This document shows positions 34,108 through 43,040 of a stretch of DNA of 64,000 bases, in pieces. Origin of the DNA: Exiguobacterium aestuarii (lineage in GTDB: Bacteria; Bacillota; Bacilli; Exiguobacteriales; Exiguobacteriaceae); contig NZ_JAIVAC010000001.1 in the NCBI RefSeq assembly GCF_020171655.1, positions 1,612,001 through 1,676,000 on the forward strand, read 5' to 3'. The position numbers and the translations under genes were made by a program. A model generated the notes under the pieces. The model ran no database searches, had not been told where the DNA came from, and worked only from the letters and a program-made list of their open reading frames with translations. Every line of letters begins with the position of its first letter. Within the stretch, counting starts at the first letter, position 1.

Positions 34108-35506
34108 CAAATCAGGATTTTTCGGGCAGCTCCGTGCGTACGGCTATTCGGCCATCACGGCGGTCGGTCCGATGTTCCTCTCCATTTTGCTGATCACCGC
34201 ATCGCGTGAATGGTTGCTCTACTTGAACGTCGGCGCGAGCGAAGTGAACATCTATATGGCGGCCGTCCAGTACACGTTCATCTTCTCGCAGCTGTTGACG
34301 GGTGGATTTTTATTTACGATCTCACGGTTCGTGGCGGACCAGACCTTCTTAGAGAAAGAAGAAAACGTCTTGTCCTCGCTATACGGACTCATCAGTCTGA
34401 TCGTCATGATTGGTCTGGTCATCTCTGTCTTGTTTTATATGAGGTCACCCCTCCCGTTCAGCTATAAACTTGTGACGTATCTCTATTTCACACAGCTATC
34501 TGTCATCTGGATTTTATCGATGTACGTGTCCGCCTTAAAAGACTATAAAAAAATCGTCACGAGTTATGTCCTCGGGACGTTGGTCGCAGCGTTCTTCATT
34601 TGGTTGTTGACGTCCCCGCTCGGTCATCAGACGGCGACGTCGGTATTCATCGGACTAAATCTCGGTTTCTTCGTCATTTTGATCCGATTGTTTCGCGACA
34701 TCCATCATTATTTCCAAGTAAATAACCGCAACTACTTCTACTTTTTAGTATATCTCGAGAAGTATCCGCTTCTTTTCTTGATCGGAACGGCCTACTACTT
34801 CGGATTGTATGGACATAACCTCGCCACCTGGTTCAGTGACCGAGCTATCATCGTGGGGGAGACGTATTTGATGGCGCCGTATTACGACACGCCGGTCTTC
34901 TACGCCTACTTGAGCGTCCTTCCCTCGCTCGTCTTGTTCATGGTGACGCTCGAGACGACGTTTTATACGTCTTATAAGAAATATTACGGTCGGATTTTGA
35001 ACGGGTATCCGTTCCAAGACATCCAGACCGCCAAGCGTGAGATGTTCCGCGTCCTCGGCTCAGAGCTCTTATTCATGGCCCAAGTCCAGATGCTCGTCAC
35101 GTTCATCTTCTTGTTCCTCGGTGTCCGTTTATTGCCGTTCCTCGGCATGACGCAAAATCAGATCGACATCTTTATCATCGTCGTACTCGGTAGCTGGTTC
35201 TTGAGTCTCGTCATCACGATTTTCTTGATATTGCTGTATTTCGACGAGCGACGCGCCGCCATCCAGCTGACAGGATTTTATGCGGTCACAAGTTTCCTCG
35301 TGACGCTCGCCCTCGTCCTGTTGTTCGATGTATATGGCATCGGCATGTTCCTCTCTGCCATCCTCGCCTTCATGTGGGGAACCAGATTACTCATCCGGAG
35401 CTTGAACGATATCGACTATACGACGTTCTGCTCGCAGCCAATCGTCTATCAAGAAGTAACGACAAAAACGGAGCTATTTTTACGACGCATCGGAAGTCTG
35501 TCTTAG
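34070..35506 (+). CDS. pelG: Pel polysaccharide export membrane protein PelG
   Basis: 478-residue protein with about 12 membrane helices, the Wzx-like PelG of Pel export. The N-terminus MAGIGFQLKRLYDKSGFFGQ and SAITAVGPMFLSILL is highly typical of PelG. It works with PelD, PelE and PelF as the inner-membrane synthase complex. The ATG at 34070 has AAAGGAG upstream inside pelF. Confidence 0.93.
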   Translation: MAGIGFQLKRLYDKSGFFGQLRAYGYSAITAVGPMFLSILLITASREWLLYLNVGASEVNIYMAAVQYTFIFSQLLTGGFLFTISRFVADQTFLEKEENVLSSLYGLISLIVMIGLVISVLFYMRSPLPFSYKLVTYLYFTQLSVIWILSMYVSALKDYKKIVTSYVLGTLVAAFFIWLLTSPLGHQTATSVFIGLNLGFFVILIRLFRDIHHYFQVNNRNYFYFLVYLEKYPLLFLIGTAYYFGLYGHNLATWFSDRAIIVGETYLMAPYYDTPVFYAYLSVLPSLVLFMVTLETTFYTSYKKYYGRILNGYPFQDIQTAKREMFRVLGSELLFMAQVQMLVTFIFLFLGVRLLPFLGMTQNQIDIFIIVVLGSWFLSLVITIFLILLYFDERRAAIQLTGFYAVTSFLVTLALVLLFDVYGIGMFLSAILAFMWGTRLLIRSLNDIDYTTFCSQPIVYQEVTTKTELFLRRIGSLS

Positions 35507-35521
35507 AAGGAGTTTATATGT

Positions 35522-37258
35522 ATGAAGCGTTTGCCTTACCCGAGAGTGATGATTGGCCTCATCATTCTCTTCTTCCTCTTGTTAGGGATACAGGCCTCAT
35601 TAAAAGCACCTGAATCAGGCGCGACATCGACGGAACGTTCAGAGGCGACGAACGAGGTCGCCACACTCGAATCAACGTTCAAAGAAGATAAACGCGTCTA
35701 CGACAAGCATGACGGGAACAAGCTCGAGCATGTGTATGTCACCATCTTCGACCAACGTACCGTTCCTGAAAATGATTTGACGTTGTATGACTTGAACGAG
35801 TCGTACAAACAGTACAGCAACCTCGAGAGCGGTCCGAAGCTATATGTCCATTTCGAGACCGGAGACGCGAAAGGACCGGACGGCATTCAACTGTTCGATG
35901 AACAGGAAGTGAATGCCACAATTGAGTTGCGTGGTCGTTCGAGTCGGTTAGCCCCACAAAAGTCTTATAAGATTCGCCTCCAAGACAATGCAGGGCTTTG
36001 GTATGGCCAAAGTGTTTTAAATTTAAACAAACATCCGGGTGACCCAACTCGTGTTCGAAATCACCTAGCATTTTCTTATTTTGAGAAGCTCGACCACCTC
36101 TCAAGCCTTCGAACTAACTTTGTACAGTTGCATGTCCGAGATATGACCAATCCAGAGGTGGCCGATACATTTGAAGACTACGGACTCTATACCCACGTCG
36201 AGCAATTGAATGAAGAAGCACTCGCCGCACGCGGGCTCAATCCGGACGGTCATTTGTATAAAGCCGAGAACTTCGAGTTCTTCCGCTATCCCGACAAGCT
36301 TTTACCGACCGATGACCCAAACTACGACAAAAAGGCATTCGAGTCGGTGTTGAAGATCAACGGGTCTGACAATCATGACGAACTGTTGACGATGCTCGAC
36401 GACCTGAATGATATGTCAAAACCGTTTGACGAGACGTTTGAAACATATTTTGATAAAGAAAATTATTTAACTTGGCTCGGTACGAACATTTTGTTCGGAA
36501 ACTATGACACGATGTCTTCTAACTTTTATTTATATAGTCCACTCAATTCTGAAAAGTGGTACTTCCTCCCTTGGGACTTTGATTTCCGTGCATGGGATTA
36601 TAATGATTTGCTTGGAATCAATGACTCCATGCCTGATTGGCAAAAAGGCATTCAGCGCTATTGGGGGTCTACGTTACATCGTCGTTATTTACGTGACCCT
36701 GCCAACGTGGAAGCGTTAGTGAACAAATTAGAAAAGCTGTCGCAAACAATCAATCCGAATACGACGAAACAAATGCTGGAAATGTATTATCCGGTCGTGT
36801 CTCCAATCGTTAAGCGGGTCCCTGACTTACGCTATTTGAGTATCGAGGCAGACCAGTTTGAGGAGAATTATTGGAAATTAACTGATACAACAACGACTTA
36901 TCATCAAAGTTTTCTCGATTCACTCGAACGACCAATGCCAATCTTTTTAAACTACGAACGTAATCAAGGGAAAGATATTTTCAAATGGGACCCTTCTTAT
37001 GATTTACAAAATGATGATCTAACTTATCACTTTGAATTGAGTAAGTCTCCAGACTTCAACACGCATATCATCAATAGTGACAAGATGACTACCTTCTCCT
37101 ACTCCACTTCACCACTTGAAGCAGGTCGCTACTATTGGCGGGTGATAGTGACAGACGCAAAAGGAAATACACAGATTCCATTCGACGTATACAAAGGTGA
37201 AAATCGCACTCGCTATTGGGGCGTCCAACAAATTGTCATACCAGGAGAATCATCATGA
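35522..37258 (+). CDS. CotH-like protein kinase, membrane anchored
   Basis: 578-residue protein with one N-terminal helix (about 8-27) and a CotH kinase-like domain (about 120-400). The phosphate-loop-like stretch ELRGRSSRLAPQKSYKIRL, SSNFYLY and the metal motif LPWDFDF match CotH-type atypical kinases, which phosphorylate secreted proteins. A beta-sandwich (fibronectin-III-like) domain follows at about 470-578. CotH-like genes often accompany pel genes in Gram-positives. Base use looks uneven: stretches near 36.0-36.1 kb and 36.4-37.2 kb are clearly AT-richer than the flanking genes. It overlaps the next gene by 4 bases. Confidence 0.8.
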   Translation: MKRLPYPRVMIGLIILFFLLLGIQASLKAPESGATSTERSEATNEVATLESTFKEDKRVYDKHDGNKLEHVYVTIFDQRTVPENDLTLYDLNESYKQYSNLESGPKLYVHFETGDAKGPDGIQLFDEQEVNATIELRGRSSRLAPQKSYKIRLQDNAGLWYGQSVLNLNKHPGDPTRVRNHLAFSYFEKLDHLSSLRTNFVQLHVRDMTNPEVADTFEDYGLYTHVEQLNEEALAARGLNPDGHLYKAENFEFFRYPDKLLPTDDPNYDKKAFESVLKINGSDNHDELLTMLDDLNDMSKPFDETFETYFDKENYLTWLGTNILFGNYDTMSSNFYLYSPLNSEKWYFLPWDFDFRAWDYNDLLGINDSMPDWQKGIQRYWGSTLHRRYLRDPANVEALVNKLEKLSQTINPNTTKQMLEMYYPVVSPIVKRVPDLRYLSIEADQFEENYWKLTDTTTTYHQSFLDSLERPMPIFLNYERNQGKDIFKWDPSYDLQNDDLTYHFELSKSPDFNTHIINSDKMTTFSYSTSPLEAGRYYWRVIVTDAKGNTQIPFDVYKGENRTRYWGVQQIVIPGESS

Positions 37259-37953
37259 AACGATTCCGACATGAGTTAAAATATTTTATCAATGAACAGG
37301 ACTATCATACGCTTCGTGAACGCATCGCCACGATTTTGAAACAAGATGAGCATTCCGTCTCTCGTGACGGCTACTTGATCCGAAGTCTCTACTTCGACAA
37401 CGTCTACGACCACGACCTGATTCAAAAAAACAGCGGCATCTTCCGTCGGAAAAAATTCCGCATCCGGACGTATAACTATTCGGACGCTGTCATTCGACTC
37501 GAGAAGAAGAACCGCCAAGGCGAATATATCCTCAAGTCATCCGTCGCCATCACGCGCGAGGAATACGAACAGATTTTAGATTGGGAGTATGACTTCTTGC
37601 TCGAGAAGACCGAACCGCTCTACCACGAGTTTTATTCATATCTCACGGGGACGATCATGCGCCCTCGGGTCATCGTCGATTATGTACGCGAGGCATATGT
37701 CGGCAGCCTCGGTAACGTCCGGGTCACGTTTGACAAAGAACTGAGTTTCGTCACGAACAGTGTCGACCTGTTCGAACAAAACCCGGTCTCCGAAGAAGTA
37801 CTCGATTATCCGAAGACGATTCTCGAAGTGAAGTACGACGAGTTTTTACCGGACTATATCCGGCAAGTGTTACAACTTCATACCCATCAACGTTCCGCCA
37901 TCTCGAAATATGTGCACTGCCGGATGGCGAGCATTCAATATCACGGAATATAG
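37255..37953 (+). CDS. VTC-domain protein (polyphosphate-polymerase-like)
   Basis: 232-residue soluble protein of the VTC/CYTH-type tunnel fold. The basic and acidic substrate residues are visible: RHELKYFI, SLYFDN, RKKFRIRTYN, IRLEKK and LEVKYDEFLPDYI. In eukaryotes VTC4 makes polyphosphate from ATP; the bacterial role is unproven. The ATG at 37255 overlaps the CotH stop (ATGA) and the gene continues to the DUF4956 gene 13 bases on. The CotH-VTC-DUF4956 trio is probably one functional unit; my reading is that it charges or modifies a partner of the Pel system. Confidence 0.82.
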   Translation: MKRFRHELKYFINEQDYHTLRERIATILKQDEHSVSRDGYLIRSLYFDNVYDHDLIQKNSGIFRRKKFRIRTYNYSDAVIRLEKKNRQGEYILKSSVAITREEYEQILDWEYDFLLEKTEPLYHEFYSYLTGTIMRPRVIVDYVREAYVGSLGNVRVTFDKELSFVTNSVDLFEQNPVSEEVLDYPKTILEVKYDEFLPDYIRQVLQLHTHQRSAISKYVHCRMASIQYHGI

Positions 37954-37966
37954 AAAGTGAGAGCCT

Positions 37967-38647
37967 ATGGACACAACCGTAAACTTTAACGACATTATCA
38001 AAAACAGCTTTTTAAACGAGTTCAGCTTCGGCAACTTGTCAATCATCGACGTCATGCTCGGATTGCTCACGGCCTTTTTAGCGGGGAGCTTCATCTATTT
38101 CATCTATAAGACGACCTATCGCGGCGTCCTGTATAGCCCGAGCTTCAATGCGACACTGCTCATCATGACGATGATTACGTCACTCGTCATCATGACGATT
38201 TCGACGAACGTCGTCCTATCGCTCGGGATGGTCGGGGCGCTCAGTATCGTCCGCTTCCGGACGGCGATCAAAGATCCGCTCGACGTCGTGTTCATGTTTT
38301 GGGCAATCGCTGCCGGGATCTCGAGTGGTGCTGGGCTCTACTTTCTGACCCTATTCGGCGCAGCGGTCATCGGAGCCGTCATCGTCAGCCTGGCTCGCAA
38401 AAAACATACCGATACGCTTTATCTTCTCGTCATCCATTACTATGAGGACGGGAACGATGAAGTGCGACGGGAGCTCCAACAACTCGATTACACGCTCAAG
38501 TCGAAGATTGTACGAAAAGACGTCGTCGAACTGACGGCTGAAGTCCGATTGAAAATCGACAACACGGCCTTTATGAACCGATTGAATGACATCGAGGAAG
38601 TGCGAGATGTTTCTCTTGTTCAATACAATGGGGATTATGCTGTTTGA
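37967..38647 (+). CDS. DUF4956 membrane protein
   Basis: 226 residues with about four membrane helices (about 25-47, 60-80, 85-95, 105-135) and a C-terminal soluble domain. The segment GMVGALSIVRFRTAIKDPLD is the DUF4956 signature. Biochemical function unknown; such proteins nearly always neighbour VTC-domain and CotH-like genes. It is the last gene of the Pel operon and is followed by a hairpin. Confidence 0.82.
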   Translation: MDTTVNFNDIIKNSFLNEFSFGNLSIIDVMLGLLTAFLAGSFIYFIYKTTYRGVLYSPSFNATLLIMTMITSLVIMTISTNVVLSLGMVGALSIVRFRTAIKDPLDVVFMFWAIAAGISSGAGLYFLTLFGAAVIGAVIVSLARKKHTDTLYLLVIHYYEDGNDEVRRELQQLDYTLKSKIVRKDVVELTAEVRLKIDNTAFMNRLNDIEEVRDVSLVQYNGDYAV

Positions 38648-38654
38648 TGCAACG

Positions 38655-38682
38655 GGACCGATTCAACAATCGGTCCTTTTCG
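38655..38682 (+). terminator. Terminator of the Pel operon
   Basis: GGACCGATT (38655-38663) pairs with AATCGGTCC (38668-38676) and is followed by TTTTC. Confidence 0.85.
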
Positions 38683-38685
38683 TAT

Positions 38686-38716
38686 GCAAAAAAGCGAAAG
38701 GGATCACCTTTCGCTC
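38686..38716 (-). terminator. Terminator of the leftward transglutaminase-like locus
   Basis: On the minus strand AGCGAAAGG (38715-38707) pairs with CCTTTCGCT (38701-38693) and runs into TTTTTTG. Confidence 0.8.
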
Positions 38717-39901
38717 TCACAATTGAATATTTTGCGTGGCTGTCACCGGATAACGACCGAATGCCCACGTATGGTCCGCGCGAAGCGTTGCGTCTGAGAC
38801 GAGGAAGTAATCGAGTCGCCCATTCCCAGGTTGGTTCGGGACCGGGTCGTTCCACGTCGTATCGAGATGGTACCATTCGTTATTCACACGGACGAGGTTC
38901 CACGCATGAAGACCACTTGCGACCTCCCCGGAAATATAACGTGCTTCGATGCCTGCCGCCTCTAACAATAAGAGCGTCGTCAGCGCATAGCCTTCACACA
39001 CCCCTTCCCCGTTGAACAAGATCGAATACGGCGTATATGGACTGGCTAGACTATCTAGATTATAGGCAGTGTGCGAGACGACATAGTCGTTCACGTATTT
39101 GATCTTGCCGACTTCGTCCAAATCACGCGGCATGTCGCGAATCACTTCGTTGACGCGTTCTTGTACTTGTGCGGCCTCGGAAGCCGTCATGTCGTAGTTC
39201 AGTTTCATCTGTAAGTTGGAGACGCCATTCTGCTCAATTCATTTCGATTCCCCTCCACGCGAGAGTCGATACACGTAGATATGATGGCGCTCGATCCAAT
39301 CCCACGCCGCATCCATCGTCTGTTGCATGTCTTCCGTATCTCCTGTATAAGGAATCGTGAATGTCTCATCAAAACGGGTCATATGATAGGCGATAGCTGT
39401 CCCAAGCGTTTCGGCTGAGTCAATTTCGTATGGGAGTTTGAACGACTTCCCGAGCACGGTCGTCTCACTTTCGACGTGTTGTGGACCAAACCAGTTCGCC
39501 ACGTCAAACGACTTCGTTTCTTGCGCGACGATATTCCCACTCACACCCGCGATCCCGAAAAAGATCACCGCAAGAACCCCTCTTCCGACAAGAAACAAGG
39601 AAGACAACCATCCATATTTCAACACACGATTCAGCTCATCATTGACGGCTTGTTCGAGTTGAGTGCGCTTCATCAAATTCCTTCCGTTGAGCTGAAAGAC
39701 GACACCGCGATAAATGGGATCGAGTATGTCAAACTGACGCCCGGGATGATGCTTCGCAGCACGTAACGCATGACGGGCCGAGAATAAGCCGGCACGTAAG
39801 CGCGTGTGAATTCGAAACATCTGAAAGGCGCGCACTCCTAAAAGACAACCCAAAGGTAAACAAATCAGCAATAAAGCCGTTCCAATCATCACAGGACTCA
39901 T
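38717..39901 (-). pseudogene. Transglutaminase-like membrane protein split by one in-frame TGA
   Basis: Two open frames, 39239-39901 and 38717-39208, lie in the same reading frame and are separated only by TGA at 39241-39239 followed by ten sense codons (IEQNGVSNLQ). Joined, they make a protein of about 394 residues: two membrane helices in the first part, then a transglutaminase fold. The fold runs across the stop, since RHHIYVYRLSR and LNYDMTASEAAQV read as adjacent strands before the domain. The catalytic Cys is in GVCEGYAL, His in GLHAWNLV and Asp in HLDTTWND, all in the 3' part. The ATG at 39901 is the likely original start; the ATG at 39208 has no ribosome site. It may be a real loss, a strain variant or a base error. 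Confidence 0.75.
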
Positions 39902-40115
39902 ACATCCACCCTCACAACAGTAGTCACTTCCATTTTCATCACAAAACAATAGAAAAATGATTCTCTTCCTAGCTAACACAACCAATTATTCATTATGTAA
40001 TAATGATATGTACGTATGGTTACCACGAACATTTTATAACCACGTTCATTATTTTCTCTACTTCCTACATACTTTTATTGTTTACTTGTCTCATCAATGA
40101 TTTTAGGAGGAACCT

Positions 40116-41459
40116 ATGTCTTACTCACTCGATACCATCTTACAACTTGAAAACTCGACCGAATTCAATCGTCTTCACCAACAGTTCCACCAATTCAATC
40201 CGCTCAAAGTACTCCGCGTCGACCAGTACGAAATCCGTCACTCGAACGTGCTCGCCTGGTTATTCGACCCGAACGAGAATCACCGCCTCGGCAGCTTCTT
40301 TTTACGAAAAATCCTCATGAATCTTGTCACGAAAGCAGAGAATGAAGAGAAGATTGATGCCTTTGATTATTTGGCGTTTCTGCACACACCACTATCCGAT
40401 GCAATCGTACATCGTGAATGGTCAACGAATGGCAACGGCGCCATCGACTTATTAATTGAAATCCCGTCTTTGAATATCATCCTACTCATCGAAAACAAAT
40501 TTCACTCTGCTGAATCGAACAATCAACTAGAACGATATTTAAACAGTGTGATGACGCGCTATCCAGGTTGGGATATCCTTCCTGTATTTTTGACCCTATC
40601 TGGGGAGTCACCATCGCACGATGCGTATTGGATGCTGGCATATGAAGATGTTTTGCAAATCATTCATCAAGAACTTGAACTCAATAAAGAGACAATCGCC
40701 GATAGCATTTACGACTTTTTAAGTTTTTATGTGGCACTCCTCGAGGAACAATTAGTCGAAGATGAAGATACGATGCAGATGGCGATGACACTCTATCAAA
40801 ACTATGCATCTGCTATTCATTTGATTTGCGCAAATGCCTATCGAGATACGCATCGTCAAAAACAAATTGAATTACGGACAGCCGTGGATACGCTTAACGA
40901 ATTATCTTCTTCTCAGCGCGACCACCTGACGAAAATTTATTCGAAGAAACGCAAAACGATTGACTACATCTTTAAAATTGGGAGCAATGTCATGTACCAA
41001 GCATTTCGACTATTTGCGGACCGCTTTACACTACCGGAACACTTACATCGCCCACACGCAAAAGTACCGAATTATGTTCCTTCATCGTGGGCTCCTTTTT
41101 TAGAAAACATAGGTCCACTTGAAAGTCCGTATTGGCGTGGATATGGATTAATTATTTGGTTCTCACGAGAATGGAATCAAGACTTGAAAGTTCACGTAGA
41201 AGTAGGACCGATTGACTATCCAGAGCGCTTGCGACTGCTTAGCGCCCTGCAGGAACAAAATGTATCATTCCGTCCTTCAGGTATGCTTGAAGGAAAAAAA
41301 TATACGAAGATTTACGTTTCGAATACACACGTTGAGGACTGGACAGATCCTGTCTGCGTGGAACGAGCGATGACTTCACTCGTGACGACAGATTCTTTTA
41401 AAGAGTTTGAAACCATTGTTTTGAATACATTGAATTCACTTTACTCACATGCACAATAA
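40116..41459 (+). CDS. PD-(D/E)XK nuclease superfamily protein (PDDEXK_4-like)
   Basis: 447-residue soluble protein. Residues about 25-50 (RHSNVLAWLFDPNENHRLG) are typical of PDDEXK_4 family starts. The nuclease core is visible as HREWSTNG, then the Asp in GAIDLLIEI and the ENK of ILLIENKFHSAES, followed by a conserved Gln-Leu-x-x-Tyr helix. So the metal-binding Asp and the E-x-K signature are present. The C-terminal 200 residues are unassigned. AGGAGG ends five bases before the ATG at 40116. Members are common in defence islands; here it flanks the dynamin operon. Its first 200 bases are GC-richer than the rest. Confidence 0.75.
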   Translation: MSYSLDTILQLENSTEFNRLHQQFHQFNPLKVLRVDQYEIRHSNVLAWLFDPNENHRLGSFFLRKILMNLVTKAENEEKIDAFDYLAFLHTPLSDAIVHREWSTNGNGAIDLLIEIPSLNIILLIENKFHSAESNNQLERYLNSVMTRYPGWDILPVFLTLSGESPSHDAYWMLAYEDVLQIIHQELELNKETIADSIYDFLSFYVALLEEQLVEDEDTMQMAMTLYQNYASAIHLICANAYRDTHRQKQIELRTAVDTLNELSSSQRDHLTKIYSKKRKTIDYIFKIGSNVMYQAFRLFADRFTLPEHLHRPHAKVPNYVPSSWAPFLENIGPLESPYWRGYGLIIWFSREWNQDLKVHVEVGPIDYPERLRLLSALQEQNVSFRPSGMLEGKKYTKIYVSNTHVEDWTDPVCVERAMTSLVTTDSFKEFETIVLNTLNSLYSHAQ

Positions 41460-41470
41460 TCTTTTCAAAA

Positions 41471-41504
41471 AGCACCTGCTCATTTAATGAGATGAGCAGG
41501 TGCT
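41471..41504. terminator. Hairpin between convergent genes
   Basis: AGCACCTGCTCAT (41471-41483) is a perfect inverted repeat with ATGAGCAGGTGCT (41492-41504). On the minus strand it runs into TTTTTGAAAAG, so it ends the DUF1643 gene; the plus strand lacks a T-run but the hairpin may still stop the nuclease gene transcript. Confidence 0.75.
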
Positions 41505-41506
41505 AC

Positions 41507-42028
41507 TTATGTTTCTAGAGCTTTCTGATAAATCACGGGTATTAGATCACCCCTTAAAAACAGTGGATGTTTCGGATAGTTACCTCTGACCGTTCGTTCT
41601 AGGCAATAGCTATCGTGTTCGCGCAATAAATGAAGGGTCTCTTGAATTCGTCTCGTCTTGAGAGGACTTGGGAGAGCTTGTCCCCACGCAACAATGACTT
41701 GTTCCGATTCGCGTACCATTTCTAAAATATGATGGTCGTTCTCTGGACCAACTGGATCATCAATATTCTTTAGTGCGGTTGGATCTGTAGAAATGTAAGC
41801 AAATAAATTCGCTACTTTTATGCCATCGTAACCCCATTTTTTTGCATAACTTATACATTTACGAAGAGTCGGATCAGGTTGGGTTTGATTTCCGACACTA
41901 GGATTTAACATGATGAATGTAACGTAGCGCCCCCCATCATTCCACTCACACGTAAATTGATATCGATACTTTTTTGATTCGTCAATCAATGCATGAACAC
42001 GATAAGATAAATCCCAATTGCCGCTCAC
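41507..42028 (-). CDS. DUF1643 family protein
   Basis: 173-residue soluble protein. FIMLNPSVGNQTQPDPTL, ANLFAYISTDPTAL and a later AWGQAL segment are the DUF1643 pattern. Function unknown; members sit in mobile elements and phage genomes. A GTG at 42028 is chosen over the ATG at 42058 because GAGGAG lies eight bases before it and a TATAAT -10 box (minus strand, 42065-42060) would start transcription near 42053, downstream of that ATG. Single gene. Confidence 0.75.
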   Translation of the reverse strand: MSGNWDLSYRVHALIDESKKYRYQFTCEWNDGGRYVTFIMLNPSVGNQTQPDPTLRKCISYAKKWGYDGIKVANLFAYISTDPTALKNIDDPVGPENDHHILEMVRESEQVIVAWGQALPSPLKTRRIQETLHLLREHDSYCLERTVRGNYPKHPLFLRGDLIPVIYQKALET

Positions 42029-42059
42029 CTTACCATCTCCTCTTCCTATTATTAGCATG

Positions 42060-42084
42060 ATTATACACTAATAAAATGTATAAT
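42060..42084 (-). promoter_or_regulatory. Promoter with palindrome over the -10 box
   Basis: ATTATACA (42060-42067) and TGTATAAT (42077-42084) form an inverted repeat with a 9-base spacer. The left arm contains the minus-strand TATAAT of the DUF1643 gene. A repressor dimer could cover this promoter. No convincing -35 is seen. Confidence 0.4.
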
Positions 42085-42133
42085 TTTTTAATAATTTGTA
42101 ACTGAAGTGAATGACTAAATATTAACAACAAGA

Positions 42134-42178
42134 CCAGTCTGTTTTGCCTCAGGCAATTTGAACTGATCTTGTTGTTTT
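42134..42178 (-). terminator. Hairpin after the dynamin operon
   Basis: ACAACAAGACCAGT near 42135 pairs with ACTGATCTTGTTGT (about 42162-42175) with one mismatch, around an inner TTGCCTCAGGCAA hairpin. The T-run is weak, so it may be a processing or attenuator structure. Confidence 0.5.
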
Positions 42179-43040
42179 ATGCATCTATTTTTTGATACCG
42201 TTTCAACTTCTCAATTAGTCCTTCTTGAACCTGTAGAGCTTCTTGTCTTTCGATGGCTCGTGATTCTGATAATTCATCTACAATCTCAGATAACTTTACA
42301 ATGCCTTCATGGAATAAGCGCATCCGATCTTCGAAATGGTTCGACATCGCTTTCATCTGTTCTTGAGAAGAACTAAATGCCTCATTCGACTCCTCGACAT
42401 GCTCATTTACAGTATTGAGTTCTTCCTGTATATCTTGCAACAATAAATTTTGATTCTTCACTAACCGAGACAGTTTCGTACCAAATTCTGATTGACTTTC
42501 TGTATGTGTTCGTTGCGTCTCGAGTTGATGTTGTATACTCGTATGCATTCGTTCCAATTGTTCGAATTGCGTATGCAATGCAGTAGACAAACGCTCCATA
42601 CTTTCTGTAATCAACACTTGGCGTTGTTCATCTCGTTTCCCCTGCTCCGTGTGAACGTGTTGCGAGTTTTCTTGAATACGCGAAAAACGCTTCTCTTGCT
42701 CAAGGTGTTGCTGCCGATTGGTTGTGAAAAACTCATCCATTTTCAAAAACCATTCTGCTTGATGACAATTCATAAGTGCGAACAATTCGGTTTGAGACTG
42801 TTGCGATTGGTGCGACAGAACGTTCTGCCAGTTGTTAAGCTCGCTCACAAGAGCTTGTTGATTCTCAGAAGTTTGTTTTTTTGACTCTTCAAACATGTTA
42901 AAGAGTGTCTGACCGACTGCGAAAATCGCTAACGAGAATACGCCAATCAACGTCCATTTCACCCAATCTGTCGTTTGTGTGATGGCCGCGAGCGAACCTG
43001 CTGCAATCGCCATGGTGACCGATAGTTGATAGTTCTTCAT
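42177..43040 (-). CDS. Membrane protein with long coiled coil, last gene of the dynamin operon
   Basis: 287 residues: two N-terminal helices (about 8-20 and 25-46) and then about 230 residues of heptad-rich coiled coil, very Gln/Glu/Ser rich, with no catalytic motif. The shape recalls membrane-anchored scaffolds. It overlaps the preceding gene by 4 bases, so it is made with the dynamins and may anchor them. No family recognised. Confidence 0.7.
   Translation of the reverse strand: MKNYQLSVTMAIAAGSLAAITQTTDWVKWTLIGVFSLAIFAVGQTLFNMFEESKKQTSENQQALVSELNNWQNVLSHQSQQSQTELFALMNCHQAEWFLKMDEFFTTNRQQHLEQEKRFSRIQENSQHVHTEQGKRDEQRQVLITESMERLSTALHTQFEQLERMHTSIQHQLETQRTHTESQSEFGTKLSRLVKNQNLLLQDIQEELNTVNEHVEESNEAFSSSQEQMKAMSNHFEDRMRLFHEGIVKLSEIVDELSESRAIERQEALQVQEGLIEKLKRYQKIDA

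Noticed and set aside
38717-39208. Treating the 163-residue transglutaminase fragment as its own gene
   Set aside because: It is in frame with the upstream frame, lacks a ribosome binding site, and begins inside the fold.
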